64,000 bases of DNA. Source: Serratia entomophila (GTDB lineage: Bacteria; Pseudomonadota; Gammaproteobacteria; Enterobacterales; Enterobacteriaceae). Position 1 is the stretch's first letter, and every line of letters starts with the position of its first letter. A program made the translations under genes and the position numbers. A model generated the notes under the pieces. That model did not search any database and was not told where the DNA came from. It saw only the letters and a program-made list of their open reading frames with translations. Shown here in pieces: positions 1 through 8,507 of this stretch. The stretch is from NCBI RefSeq assembly GCF_021462285.1, contig NZ_CP082787.1:2666001-2730000 (forward strand), given 5' to 3'.

Positions 1-95
1 CGCCGCTGCATGAGCTGACCAAGCGACTGATCGCCAGCCACTTTGGCGAAGCGTTGACCGCCGACGCCTGGCGACGCGACGGCGGAAGGTTCTGA
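1..95 (+). CDS. 3' end of an unidentified protein (partial)
   Basis: The window opens inside a plus-strand reading frame (codons begin at base 3) that ends at TGA 93-95. About 30 residues are visible, basic and ending in a Gly-Gly-Arg-Phe tail. An intrinsic terminator follows within 35 bases, which supports this being the true 3' end of a gene. I do not recognise the protein from this tail and assign no function. Confidence 0.5.
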   Translation, partial: PLHELTKRLIASHFGEALTADAWRRDGGRF

Positions 96-125
96 GTTCC
101 GCGCTTCCTCGCTCTACGCATGAAA

Positions 126-145
126 CCCGCCACGGCGGGTTTTTT
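126..145 (+). terminator. intrinsic terminator of the preceding gene
   Basis: A CCCGCC / GGCGGG stem with a two-base loop is followed by a run of six T. It insulates the upstream gene from the yciW regulatory region. Confidence 0.85.
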
Positions 146-206
146 ATCGCGGCGCGTTAGCTAAAAAACGCAGATACAAATTACATTTTTGCTATATATC
201 ATTATA

Positions 207-230
207 TTTTATTCCTTTTGGTTATTGATT
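207..230 (+). promoter_or_regulatory. possible CysB/Cbl-type activator site upstream of yciW
   Basis: The AT-rich block contains ATTCCTTTTGGTTAT, which resembles the TTATTCC-N-TT..GGTTAT sites found upstream of sulfur-starvation genes in enterobacteria. It lies about 90 bases before a small cysteine-containing ORF and 280 bases before yciW, which is a known CysB-regulon gene in E. coli. The assignment is by eye and is inference. Confidence 0.45.
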
Positions 231-316
231 AGCACGTAACATTATTTTATCTCGCCAATACGATCGGTGAGGATATCCACTACGTTGAGCTTGTTAAACG
301 ACAGGATATCGCACTG

Positions 317-418
317 ATGAACAGCCCCCGCAATCGCCAATTCGCGCAATTTTTGCTCGCCTTAGCCGCCGGTTTCTCTGTTTATGGCCATGCCCTGTGC
401 TGCGATACGCACCCTTGA
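317..418 (+). CDS. small ORF with tandem cysteine codons, possible leader peptide of yciW
   Basis: This is a 33-codon ORF with ATG at 317, TGA at 416-418 and an AGGA-like ribosome site about 9 bases upstream. The middle is hydrophobic (FLLALAAGF), so the product could also resemble a tiny exported peptide. Near the end are two adjacent TGC cysteine codons followed by Asp-Thr-His-Pro. It sits between a CysB-like box and yciW, and a GC-rich potential stem (about 462-484, GCCGC...GCGGC) lies between its stop and yciW. A cysteine-rich short ORF ahead of a sulfur-regulated gene is the layout expected of an attenuating leader. There is no poly-T tract, so any control would be translational or Rho-dependent. 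Translation is unproven. Confidence 0.45.
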   Translation: MNSPRNRQFAQFLLALAAGFSVYGHALCCDTHP

Positions 419-509
419 CCCTGTCATCTTGCCGGCCCGTCCGCGCCTTTCTTCCGGTCGCCGCTGCTACTGCCGCGGCGGCTGTTGCCCATGATTAAGG
501 ATTGACCCT

Positions 510-1694
510 ATGGAACTACTTCGTCGACAACATAACGCCCAGTGGTATCACGAAACGCAAAGCAGCGTGCGCGGCGACGCGCCGCTGGAGCCACAGGCGG
601 CCACCATCCGCGACCGTTTTCTGTTGGGGCTGGGCGCCTTTGCCGACGAAGCGCTGAACACTGCGCTGACCGCCCGCGCCGGGGTTTTCAGCGCCTCGCT
701 CGCCGGTTATCACGCGCTGTTCCCGGATCAGGTCGCTTTGTCGCGGTTCGTTACGCTGTCACCTTATGATCGCCTCAGCACCGCACTGACCGTCGCGCAG
801 GTGACCGGCGTGCAGTCTCTTTGTAGCCACTATGCCGCCCGCCTCGCCCCGCTGCATAGCCCTGACGCCTCCAGAGAAAGCAATATCCGCCTCGCCCAAA
901 TCACCCAATACGCTCGCCAGCTTGCCAGCCAGCCCACGCTGATCTGCACGCGGGCGCTGCAACAGCTCAGCGACGTCGGCCTGAGCCCGGCGGACATCGT
1001 CACCTTCTCGCAGATTATCGGTTTTGTCAGCTATCAGGCGCGGGTGGTGGCCGGCGTAGCCGCTCTGGCTGGGCGGCCGACCGGCGTCGTGCCCGGCTTC
1101 CCGAATATCGAAGACGCTGAAGGCGTCGCTTTTACCGATCAAGAGCTGGCGTGGCTGTCACGGCTGCCGGAGATTAACCAGGATGACGCCAGCGCCGAAC
1201 AGCTTGACGTGCTGGATCAGAGCCACCCGCAGGCCCGGGTGGAACCCTACTACCTGCTGCTGGCGCATGATGCGGCTGCGCTGCGCGAGCGCAATGGCGT
1301 ATTCAACAGCATTAACGCCGACGGCTATGGGCTTTCCGCCCGGTTGAAAGCGCTGGCGACGCTGGCGGTTTCACGCATCAACGGCAGCCGTTACTGCGCC
1401 GCCACGGTAGCGCAGGACATTCAGAATGCGGGGTTGACGAACGCGCTGTTCACCAGCGTTGCGCAAGGGGTGGAAAAAGCGGATAACCCGGTCAGCCAGG
1501 CGGTGATCCGCGTGGCCGCCGACCTGACGCGCGCACCGGAGAAATTCACCCCGCAGAGCGTGCGGCCGCTGTTTAACAGCGGGCTGAATCAGGCGCAGGC
1601 GCTGGATGTGATCTTGACCGGCGCGCTTTATGCCTGGGAAAACCGGCTGCGGCAAACGCTGGGCGACGCCCCTTTGGCGGCCGAAGCCGGCTGA
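510..1694 (+). CDS. yciW: YciW, AhpD/carboxymuconolactone-decarboxylase-like protein
   Basis: The 394-residue protein has two halves of the CMD/AhpD helical fold. The first runs to about residue 190 and includes the YciW-type block SPYDRLSTALTVAQVTG. The second spans about residues 280-390, with the motif GSRYC and a terminal LDVILTGALYAWENRL helix. The usual AhpD CxxC-plus-His peroxidase motif is not intact: only one Cys (in RYCAATVAQ) sits where the pair would be, so peroxidase activity is doubtful. E. coli yciW lies next to rnb, is under CysB control and affects cysteine/methionine metabolism; here yciW and rnb are separated by about 7.5 kb of accessory genes. An AAGGA ribosome site precedes the ATG. 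The name rests on motif similarity and synteny, not on a search. Confidence 0.75.
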   Translation: MELLRRQHNAQWYHETQSSVRGDAPLEPQAATIRDRFLLGLGAFADEALNTALTARAGVFSASLAGYHALFPDQVALSRFVTLSPYDRLSTALTVAQVTGVQSLCSHYAARLAPLHSPDASRESNIRLAQITQYARQLASQPTLICTRALQQLSDVGLSPADIVTFSQIIGFVSYQARVVAGVAALAGRPTGVVPGFPNIEDAEGVAFTDQELAWLSRLPEINQDDASAEQLDVLDQSHPQARVEPYYLLLAHDAAALRERNGVFNSINADGYGLSARLKALATLAVSRINGSRYCAATVAQDIQNAGLTNALFTSVAQGVEKADNPVSQAVIRVAADLTRAPEKFTPQSVRPLFNSGLNQAQALDVILTGALYAWENRLRQTLGDAPLAAEAG

Positions 1695-2169
1695 GCGTCA
1701 TTCAAATCTGTCAATGAGTTAGCTTTCTGCCCGGCGGCTAACTCATTGCCCGCGCCGGCGATGGAATTACTCGCTACAAAGACGACTATCGCCAGTGGAA
1801 AGATTCTTTTTATCGGTAGTGGGCAGCGTTAACTTTCATTTTGACGCCCTTTCCTACCACTCCCCGGCAAAAAAAATTGTGCTCAACAAACAAGGCAATA
1901 GGTGCGGGGCCTTGCCGCGCATTTCTGTAACCGCTCTCATCGCACAAGCGCTAAAACAACGTTTTAACCAGGCTAATTAATCGCAGCATTCATTAGCGCG
2001 GCTTAATTTCCCCCTATTGGCTGTCAGACCTTTTAGTTCCTATGATTAAGCCGATGGGGATACTGCCAATTGATTATTCCAACCATCACAGTCGGCAATA
2101 ATTTATCCCCACCACCTTGGTTACTCGGTTTTAATTTTAATCACAGCAAAATATATGTGAGGTAGACTT
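1695..2169. other. yciW-aidA intergenic region
   Basis: It holds a 12-base inverted repeat at 1712-1748 just after yciW and then about 420 bases of mixed composition that become AT-rich toward the AidA-like gene, probably containing its promoter. Short open frames are present but none has a convincing start or recognisable product. Confidence 0.6.
1712..1748 (+). terminator. stem-loop downstream of yciW
   Basis: A perfect 12-bp stem (CAATGAGTTAGC / GCTAACTCATTG) with a 13-base loop starts 18 bases after the yciW stop. No T-run follows, so it may be a Rho-assisted terminator or an mRNA-stabilising hairpin. Confidence 0.5.
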
Positions 2170-2718
2170 ATGTCCGAACAAGAACTCAGGTCCAGCAACA
2201 GTATTGTTAACGTGATCGTGGTTATCGATACCGATGCTCTGGTGGAGGCCTATAACGGCAAAAACCCCAGTCAGGATCCCAATAGCCCTACCGGCATCAA
2301 TCACAGTTACGCCTATATGGTGGTAACCTCGCAGCAGGTCATCGGCGGCTCCGGCACCGCCGATCTGAACTTTAAGGCCAACGTCGGCGACGTTATCCGC
2401 TGGACCGGTACCTCCGAATCCAACAACTTCGACGCCAGCGTATTGATTTACGGCCTGCCCCAGTTCGGCGGCGGCACCCAGGTATTTTCCAATCCGACGT
2501 TCAAGATGTATACGCGCAGCTCAATGTTGCCGGCGCAAAATACCATTTTCCCGGTAACCTACAGCAACCAGACCTATTGGTTTATTCAGGCCGACATCTC
2601 CAACACCGGCACGGAGAATTATTGCATTCAGTTTGGCCTTTATTATCGGCCGACCGGAGGCGATCAACAGCTGCTGGGTTATTTTTATTGGGACCCGGCC
2701 ATTACTATCAGCAATTGA
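2170..2718 (+). CDS. AidA/PixA family inclusion-body protein
   Basis: The 182-residue protein has no signal peptide or membrane segment and is rich in Ser, Thr, Asn and aromatic residues. It starts with a polar Ser-rich stretch followed by IVNVIVVIDTDAL and carries NHSYAYMV and a late Tyr/Trp-rich region, the layout of the AidA/PixA family. Known members include PixA, which forms crystalline inclusions in Xenorhabdus, and AidA of Burkholderia and Ralstonia, which is induced in stationary phase or by quorum sensing; the molecular function is unclear. A TGAGGTAG ribosome site precedes the ATG and a strong terminator follows. The gene stands alone and is absent from the E. coli yciW-rnb interval. 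Confidence 0.8.
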   Translation: MSEQELRSSNSIVNVIVVIDTDALVEAYNGKNPSQDPNSPTGINHSYAYMVVTSQQVIGGSGTADLNFKANVGDVIRWTGTSESNNFDASVLIYGLPQFGGGTQVFSNPTFKMYTRSSMLPAQNTIFPVTYSNQTYWFIQADISNTGTENYCIQFGLYYRPTGGDQQLLGYFYWDPAITISN

Positions 2719-2758
2719 TTATTATTCCCGGCAGGGATTACACGACAGCAATAATGCC

Positions 2759-2782
2759 AATGGCCCCTCAGGGGGCCATTTT
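2759..2782. terminator. bidirectional terminator between the aidA-like gene and lysR
   Basis: A 9-bp stem AATGGCCCC / GGGGCCATT with a TCAG loop and a TTTT tail serves the plus-strand aidA-like gene. It is positioned to stop the converging LysR gene as well. Confidence 0.8.
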
Positions 2783-2793
2783 CAATAAACGCC

Positions 2794-3708
2794 TTAATCA
2801 TTAGCGTTATTTTGCTGGCGCAGCCATTCGCTGGCGGCGTCAAAAAACTTTTGCGCCAGGGGCGTGGCGCGTTCCGGCACGTCGACCACCACCGCCGCGT
2901 GACGCGACATGGCGGCGATAGCGATGGGCCGACGCTGCAGCGCCGGCGTCATTTCCGGCAACAGGTTGCCGCGCGGGAACAACCCGCAGCCGAGGCCGAC
3001 GAAAATCCCCTCAAGCAGTTGGAAAATCGAGGTGGTCTCCAGCCGCGGGTGCAGCGTCAGCCCGGCTTCGCGGAAGTATTGATCGAGGTAGCGGCGGAAA
3101 TAACGCGTAGGCTCCGCCAGGCATAGCGGCAGCGCGGCGACCGCCTCCAGCGGCAGCGGCGCGTCGCCGACCAGCTTGGGGAAGTGCTGCGGGTGGAACA
3201 CCAGCTCCACGCCGGTTTCCGTCAGCGGTTGCGACTGGAAATGCAGCTCTTTCAGCGTTGTCAGCTCGAAGAAACCGATGCCGATATCCACGGTGTGCGC
3301 CGTCAGCGCTTCCAGCAGCTGATCGGCGCTCAGCACCGCCACCCGATAGTCCAGATGCGGATAACGCTCGCTGACCGCCTTGAGCATTTCCGCCAGCGAA
3401 ATACTGCACTGCGGCACCACGCCGAGGCGCAGCGTGCCGTTAAGACCGTGCTTCAGCGACTCCACTTCCAGTTTCAGCCCCTGATAGACCGACACGATTT
3501 CGCGCGCCCAGGCCAGCACCCGTTCGCCCTCGGCGGTAAAACCGCCGAAATTGTTGCCGCGGTTAATCAGCGACACGCCCAATTCTTTCTCGAGGTTTTT
3601 CAATCGCATCGATAACGTCGGCTGGCTGACGAAGCTGGCCTCGGCCGCGCGGCCAAAATGGCGTTCACGCTCAAGATTACACAGGTAGATCAGTTGTTTA
3701 ATATCCAT
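2794..3708 (-). CDS. LysR-family transcriptional regulator
   Basis: The protein has about 304 residues. An N-terminal winged helix-turn-helix (residues 1-65, with the typical GRAAEASFVSQPTLSMRLKNL recognition region) is followed by a LysR substrate-binding domain (about 90-295). In-frame ATG codons also exist at 3723 and 3720; 3708 is chosen because LysR proteins usually begin M-D-I-K-Q-L at this point, and no candidate has a clear ribosome site. LysR regulators often act on a divergent neighbour, but the next gene upstream (dacD) is on the same strand and ends only 66 bases away, so the target cannot be read from context. I do not recognise a named orthologue. Confidence 0.85.
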   Translation of the reverse strand: MDIKQLIYLCNLERERHFGRAAEASFVSQPTLSMRLKNLEKELGVSLINRGNNFGGFTAEGERVLAWAREIVSVYQGLKLEVESLKHGLNGTLRLGVVPQCSISLAEMLKAVSERYPHLDYRVAVLSADQLLEALTAHTVDIGIGFFELTTLKELHFQSQPLTETGVELVFHPQHFPKLVGDAPLPLEAVAALPLCLAEPTRYFRRYLDQYFREAGLTLHPRLETTSIFQLLEGIFVGLGCGLFPRGNLLPEMTPALQRRPIAIAAMSRHAAVVVDVPERATPLAQKFFDAASEWLRQQNNAND

Positions 3709-3774
3709 AACGCGGCTCATCAATGGGCATACGCGCTAATTATACCACCGCGTAACGGCCTGTGCCCGGCCCCC

Positions 3775-4944
3775 TCAGACTTTCAGCTTCAGGTAGTCCA
3801 GCAGGCGCGAAAACATGCCGCCCTGATCCACCGGCTGCAGCACCACCAGCGGTAAAGTCTTCAGCAGCTGCCCGTTGTCGCTGACGCGGATCTCGCCCAC
3901 CGTCTGGCCCTGCTTCAGCGGCGCTTCCAGCCGTTCGACGTTCAGCAGGTACTGCGCCTTCAGCTTGCCCGCCTCGGTTTTCGGCAGGCTCAGGAACTGA
4001 TCCTGCGCGCTGCCCACCTGCACCTGATGACGTTCGCCATACCACACCGGCTCTTGTCCCAGGCTCTGCCCGGCGTTAAACAGGTGCACGGTGGCGAAAT
4101 CGCGCAGCCCCCAGCTCAGCAGCTTGCGCGCCTGTTCCTCGCGGCCTTTGGGGCTTTTTCCGCCCATCACCACCGCAATCAGGCGCCGCTCGCCCTCGGT
4201 GGCGGAGGCGATGATGTTAAACCCGGCCGAAGCGGTGTGCCCGGTCTTCAGGCCGTCGACGTGCAGGGTTTTATCCCACAGCAGGCCGTTGCGGTTCTGT
4301 TGGGTGATGCCGTTCCAGGTCAGCGATTTTTCGCTGTACATATGGTATTCCGCCGGCTCGCTCATGATGATGGCGCGGGATATCAGCGCCAGATCGCCGG
4401 CGGTGGTGAACTGCCCCGGCGCATCAAGGCCGTGTACGGTTTCAAAATGGGTATTTTTCAGGCCCAGCTGCGCGCTTTTTTCATTCATCAGTTTGACGAA
4501 GTTAGCCTGATTGCCCGCCACGTAATCCGCCATCGCCACGCAGGCGTCGTTGCCGGAGTCGATGATGATGCCGCGGCTGAGGTCGCGTACCGTGACCCTG
4601 TCACCAGGTTTCAGGAACATCAACGAAGACCCCTTGAACACCGGATTGCCCTGCGCCCAGGCGTCGTTCCCTACCGTCACTACGTCGTCCAGGCCAATTT
4701 TATGTTGATCGAGCGCATGGTCGATCACCAACCCGGTCATCAGCTTGGTCAGGCTGGCGGGGTTGCGCCTCTCATCCGGGTTGCCGGCGGCCAGCAGCTG
4801 CCCGGTGGCGTAATCCATCAATACATAGGAGGCGGCGTCTATCGCCGGGGGCGTACTCGAGGGAAAGTTGAACGGCGCATCCGCCGCCTGCGCCGCCAGC
4901 GGCAGCAACGCTGCGCCGATCGCGGCCAATACCGAACGTTTCAA
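3775..4944 (-). CDS. dacD: D-alanyl-D-alanine carboxypeptidase DacD (PBP6b)
   Basis: This 389-residue low-molecular-weight penicillin-binding protein trims the terminal D-Ala from peptidoglycan pentapeptides in the periplasm. An N-terminal signal peptide ends after AAQA (about residue 20). The three active-site motifs are SxxK (SLTKLM, about 64-69), SGN (DSGNDACVA, about 130) and KTG (GLKTGHT, about 233). A PBP5-type C-terminal beta domain (from about 280) and an amphipathic membrane anchor (SRLLDYLKLKV) follow. The start codon is TTG with a GAGGA site about 8 bases upstream. Length and the block TWNGITQQNRNGLLWDKT match E. coli DacD rather than DacA or DacC. Confidence 0.92.
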   Translation of the reverse strand: MKRSVLAAIGAALLPLAAQAADAPFNFPSSTPPAIDAASYVLMDYATGQLLAAGNPDERRNPASLTKLMTGLVIDHALDQHKIGLDDVVTVGNDAWAQGNPVFKGSSLMFLKPGDRVTVRDLSRGIIIDSGNDACVAMADYVAGNQANFVKLMNEKSAQLGLKNTHFETVHGLDAPGQFTTAGDLALISRAIIMSEPAEYHMYSEKSLTWNGITQQNRNGLLWDKTLHVDGLKTGHTASAGFNIIASATEGERRLIAVVMGGKSPKGREEQARKLLSWGLRDFATVHLFNAGQSLGQEPVWYGERHQVQVGSAQDQFLSLPKTEAGKLKAQYLLNVERLEAPLKQGQTVGEIRVSDNGQLLKTLPLVVLQPVDQGGMFSRLLDYLKLKV

Positions 4945-5230
4945 AGGGGTGTTCCTCAGGCCCTGCGGGCGAAATAAAATGCCAATATAATCCGTGGCAT
5001 AGCCTGCATGAATTCGGCAGTCAGCGGAATCATTACTCTTTTGCAGCGGATGTCATTATGCAACCATTTGTTTGCGGAACCCCGCCGCGCGATAGATACG
5101 CTCTATCCCGCCATAATCCCATTCTATTAGACGCCGCCCCCCGCAGGCTCCTAGACTTGCGACATAAACACCCATAACGCTTAAAAAATCGTTTACTTTT
5201 TAGCTACAACCACCGGCAACCAAAATCAAC

Positions 5231-7537
5231 ATGAAATTCAAACCCGCAATCAAGCCTTATACCGGCCCGGCGGGCGGCTGGGGCTCCCTCGAAGCTACCA
5301 CCCGCTTTGTGCTCGACAGCAGGCAAACGCTGAAAAACCTGCGCAATTTGATGCGCGTCAACAAGGCGCGAGGCTTCGACTGCCCAGGGTGCGCCTGGGG
5401 TGACGATAACCACAGCACTTTCAGCTTCTGTGAAAACGGCGCCAAAGCGGTCAGCTGGGAGGCCACGCGCAATGCGGTCGAACCCGAATTCTTCGCCGCA
5501 CACAGCGTCAGCACCCTGCAGCAGCAGAGCGATTATTTCCTGGAATATCAGGGCCGCCTCACTCATCCCATGCGTTACAATGCCGAAACCGACCATTACG
5601 AGCCGATCAACTGGCCGGACGCGCTGGCGCTGATCGCCAAACATATCAAGGCGATGGATACCCCGAACCAGATTGAGCTGTACACCTCCGGCCGCGCCAG
5701 CAACGAAGCTTCCTATCTTTATCAGCTGTTCGGCCGCATGCTCGGCACCAGCAACTTCCCCGACTGTTCCAATATGTGCCACGAGGCCAGCGGCGTCGGG
5801 CTGAAGCAAAGCATCGGCGTCGGCAAAGGCACCATTCGTATGGATGACTTCGAGAAAGCTGACGCCATCTTCGTCTTCGGCCAAAACCCCGGCACCAACC
5901 ACCCGCGGATGCTGCACAGCCTGAAAAACGCCGCCAAGCGCGGTGCGCGCATCGTCAGCTTCAACACCCTGCGCGAACGCGGGCTGGAACGCTTCGCCGA
6001 TCCGCAGGATCCGCTGCAGATGCTGACGCCGAAATCCTCACCGATCAGCTCGTCGTACTTCCAGCCAAATCTCGGCGGCGATATGGCGGCGGTGCGCGGC
6101 ATCGTTAAGGCGCTGCAGGAAACCCACCGCCAGCGCCTGGCGGCCGGTGAAGCGGGCCTGTTTGACCTGGCGTTTATCGAGCAACACAGCGTCGGGGTGG
6201 ATGCCTATCTGGCGCGCGTCGACGCCACTTCGTGGGCGCAGATCGCCGAACAGTCGGGCTTAACCGAGGAGCAGCTGCGACAGGCGGCGGCCATTTACCA
6301 GGGGGCGGAACGCGTGATCTGCACCTGGGCGATGGGCGTAACCCAGCATAAGCACTCGGTGGCGACGGTGCGTGAAATCACCAACCTGCAGCTGTTGTTC
6401 GGCCAATTGGGCAAACCGGGCGCCGGTCTGTGCCCGGTGCGCGGCCATAGCAACGTACAGGGCAACCGCACCATGGGCATCGACGAGAAATCCCCCGGGG
6501 CGCTGCTCGACAGCCTGGAGCGCCATTTTGGCTTCACCGCCAACCGTGCACACGGGCATAACACGGTGGAAGCGCTGGAGGCGATGCTGCGCGGCGAGGT
6601 CAGGGTGCTGATCGCGCTGGGCGGCAATTTAGCCGCCGCCGCGCCGGATACCGAACGCACCGCCCGCGCCCTGCGCTGCTGCGAGCTGACGGTGCACATC
6701 AGCACCAAGCTCAACCGCAGCCATCTGGTGACCGGCAAGGACGCGCTGATCCTGCCGACGCTGGGGCGCACCGAACAGGATCTGCAGGCCAGCGGCCCGC
6801 AGTACATCACGGTGGAAGATTCTTTCAGCATGGTGCACGCCTCGGAGGGCGTCGGCAAACCCTTGGCCGACACTCAGCGCTCTGAAACGGCGATCGTCTG
6901 CGGCATCGCCGATGCGGTGCTGGGCAATCAACCGCTCGACTGGCTGGCGCTGGCGGATGACTATTCGCTGATCCGCGACCATATCGCCGCCACCGTCGCC
7001 GGCTTTGCCGACTTTAACCGCCGCTGTGACCAGCCGGGCGGGTTCTACCTGGGCAACGCCGCCGCCGAACTGCGTTTCGCCACCCCAAGCGGCAAGGCGG
7101 AATTCAGCGCGGCGGAACTGCCGGCCACCCTGTTCCCGCAGTTGAACGGCCAAAAGGCGCCCTTCACGCTGCAAACCCTGCGCTCGCACGATCAGTACAA
7201 CACCACCATTTACGGACTGGACGACCGCTATCGCGGCGTATACGGCCAACGCGAGGTGCTGTTCATTCACCCGGAAGATCTGGCGGCATTGGGCATGCAG
7301 GACGGGGAACGGGTGGAAATTGAAACCCTGTGGAATGACGGCGTGGTGCGCAAGGTGAGCGGCTTTAAGCTGGTGAGCTACGATATCCCGCGCGGCAATC
7401 TGGCGGCCTACTATCCGGAAACCAATCCGCTGGTGCCGCTGGCCAGCTTTGGCGACGGCACCGGTACCCCGACCTCCAAATCGATCCCGGTGGTGGTTCG
7501 CCGCTGTGCGGAGCGCCCTTCGCTGCGCATCGCCTGA
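5231..7537 (+). CDS. FdhF/YdeP family molybdopterin oxidoreductase
   Basis: The 768-residue protein belongs to the formate-dehydrogenase-alpha-like branch typified by E. coli YdeP, a protein linked to acid resistance. It begins with the YdeP-type block GFDCPGCAWGD (Cys51, Cys54) and continues with the molybdopterin domain (YTSGRASNEA about 151, FPDCSNMCHEAS about 177, GQNPGTNHPRM, KPGAGLCPVRGHSNVQG). A C-terminal dinucleotide-binding domain from about 640 includes RSHDQYNTTIYG. There is no selenocysteine codon, and the four-Cys 4Fe-4S motif of FdhF is not present at the N-terminus. No signal peptide is seen, so it is probably cytoplasmic. Neither fdhD nor a partner subunit lies nearby; a LysR gene converges from the other side. 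The substrate is unknown. Confidence 0.88.
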   Translation: MKFKPAIKPYTGPAGGWGSLEATTRFVLDSRQTLKNLRNLMRVNKARGFDCPGCAWGDDNHSTFSFCENGAKAVSWEATRNAVEPEFFAAHSVSTLQQQSDYFLEYQGRLTHPMRYNAETDHYEPINWPDALALIAKHIKAMDTPNQIELYTSGRASNEASYLYQLFGRMLGTSNFPDCSNMCHEASGVGLKQSIGVGKGTIRMDDFEKADAIFVFGQNPGTNHPRMLHSLKNAAKRGARIVSFNTLRERGLERFADPQDPLQMLTPKSSPISSSYFQPNLGGDMAAVRGIVKALQETHRQRLAAGEAGLFDLAFIEQHSVGVDAYLARVDATSWAQIAEQSGLTEEQLRQAAAIYQGAERVICTWAMGVTQHKHSVATVREITNLQLLFGQLGKPGAGLCPVRGHSNVQGNRTMGIDEKSPGALLDSLERHFGFTANRAHGHNTVEALEAMLRGEVRVLIALGGNLAAAAPDTERTARALRCCELTVHISTKLNRSHLVTGKDALILPTLGRTEQDLQASGPQYITVEDSFSMVHASEGVGKPLADTQRSETAIVCGIADAVLGNQPLDWLALADDYSLIRDHIAATVAGFADFNRRCDQPGGFYLGNAAAELRFATPSGKAEFSAAELPATLFPQLNGQKAPFTLQTLRSHDQYNTTIYGLDDRYRGVYGQREVLFIHPEDLAALGMQDGERVEIETLWNDGVVRKVSGFKLVSYDIPRGNLAAYYPETNPLVPLASFGDGTGTPTSKSIPVVVRRCAERPSLRIA

Positions 7538-7552
7538 CGGGGTGCGCCCGGT

Positions 7553-8407
7553 TCAGGCCGGGCGCGCCAATATTTCCAGCGCGGTTTGCAATTCGGCCGA
7601 CAGCTGATGGCGCCGCCAGACGAAATACAAATCGCTTACCCCTTCCTCCCCCATTTCCACCACCTTGAGCGCAGGCGCCGGCAGGATCAGCGGCAGCAGC
7701 GAGCCGGGAATGCAGGCCACCCCGCAACCGGCCTGCACGCAGGCCGCCATCGCTGCATAAGACTCCATTTCGAGCGTCATGCGTGGCTTCAGGCGGCGCG
7801 CAGCCAGCCAGTGGTCAATCTTCAAGCGGAACGAGCATTCGCGGCTGAAGGTATAAAATTCCAGCCCTGCCAGCGCGGCGGCATCGAGCTGCGCGATATG
7901 CGCCGGCAGCAGCAACACCAGCCGTTCATCAAACGCCTTGCTGCTGGCCAGCAGCGGGTGTTCGATCGGCCCATCGCTGATCGCCAAATCCAGTTCGCTG
8001 TCGATCAGCATGCGTTCCAGCACCAGCGAGTCGCGGCTCAGCACGTTGATTTGCAACTGCGGCTGCAGACGGCGCAGCTGAGCGATGCGCGCCGGCAGGT
8101 GGCTGACCAGCGAAAAATCGAGCGCGCCCAGATTGAGCAGCCCCTGGTGTTGCTCGCCGGCGAACAGCTGGCGGCTGCGATCGGCCTGCTCGACGATGTC
8201 GCGCGCCTGCTGATAGAACAGCCGCCCTTTGGGGTTTACGTACAATCGGTTTTTGTCGCGGAAAAACAGCTCGCCGCCCAGCGACGCCTCAAGCTCGCGA
8301 ATGCGCAAAGTAACATTGGAAGGCACGCAGTGCAGCTCCCGCGCGGCGGCGGCAATGGTCTTATACTCGACTAAAGCGCAAAAAAACCTAAGCTGGCTTA
8401 GCTTCAT
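7553..8407 (-). CDS. LysR-family regulator divergent from gloA
   Basis: The 284-residue protein has a helix-turn-helix (about 3-60, LSQLRFFCALVEYKTIAAAARELHC region) and a LysR effector domain. An upstream in-frame start at 8446 exists, but ATG 8407 matches the usual M-K-L-S-Q-L LysR N-terminus; the ribosome site is weak. It is divergent from gloA with 100 AT-rich bases between them, the classical LysR-target layout, and it converges on the YdeP-like gene with only 15 bases between stops. Regulation of gloA or of the YdeP-like gene is an inference from position. Confidence 0.85.
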   Translation of the reverse strand: MKLSQLRFFCALVEYKTIAAAARELHCVPSNVTLRIRELEASLGGELFFRDKNRLYVNPKGRLFYQQARDIVEQADRSRQLFAGEQHQGLLNLGALDFSLVSHLPARIAQLRRLQPQLQINVLSRDSLVLERMLIDSELDLAISDGPIEHPLLASSKAFDERLVLLLPAHIAQLDAAALAGLEFYTFSRECSFRLKIDHWLAARRLKPRMTLEMESYAAMAACVQAGCGVACIPGSLLPLILPAPALKVVEMGEEGVSDLYFVWRRHQLSAELQTALEILARPA

Positions 8408-8507
8408 TAAATATTCACTTTTTGTTAGCGTTTTACTTAAAAACAATCACTTTAGATTAGCATTAATTTGGCCTACAGTCTTACCGGCAACCTGAGGAGG
8501 AACCCCG

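Noticed and set aside
1746..1813. A short stretch reading ARAGDGITRYKDDYRQWKDS in one frame
   Set aside because: It looks protein-like but has no start and no family I recognise; too short to call a gene remnant.
1795..1980. A 61-codon ORF between yciW and the aidA-like gene
   Set aside because: No ribosome site, no recognisable domain, and composition unlike the neighbours' coding sequence.
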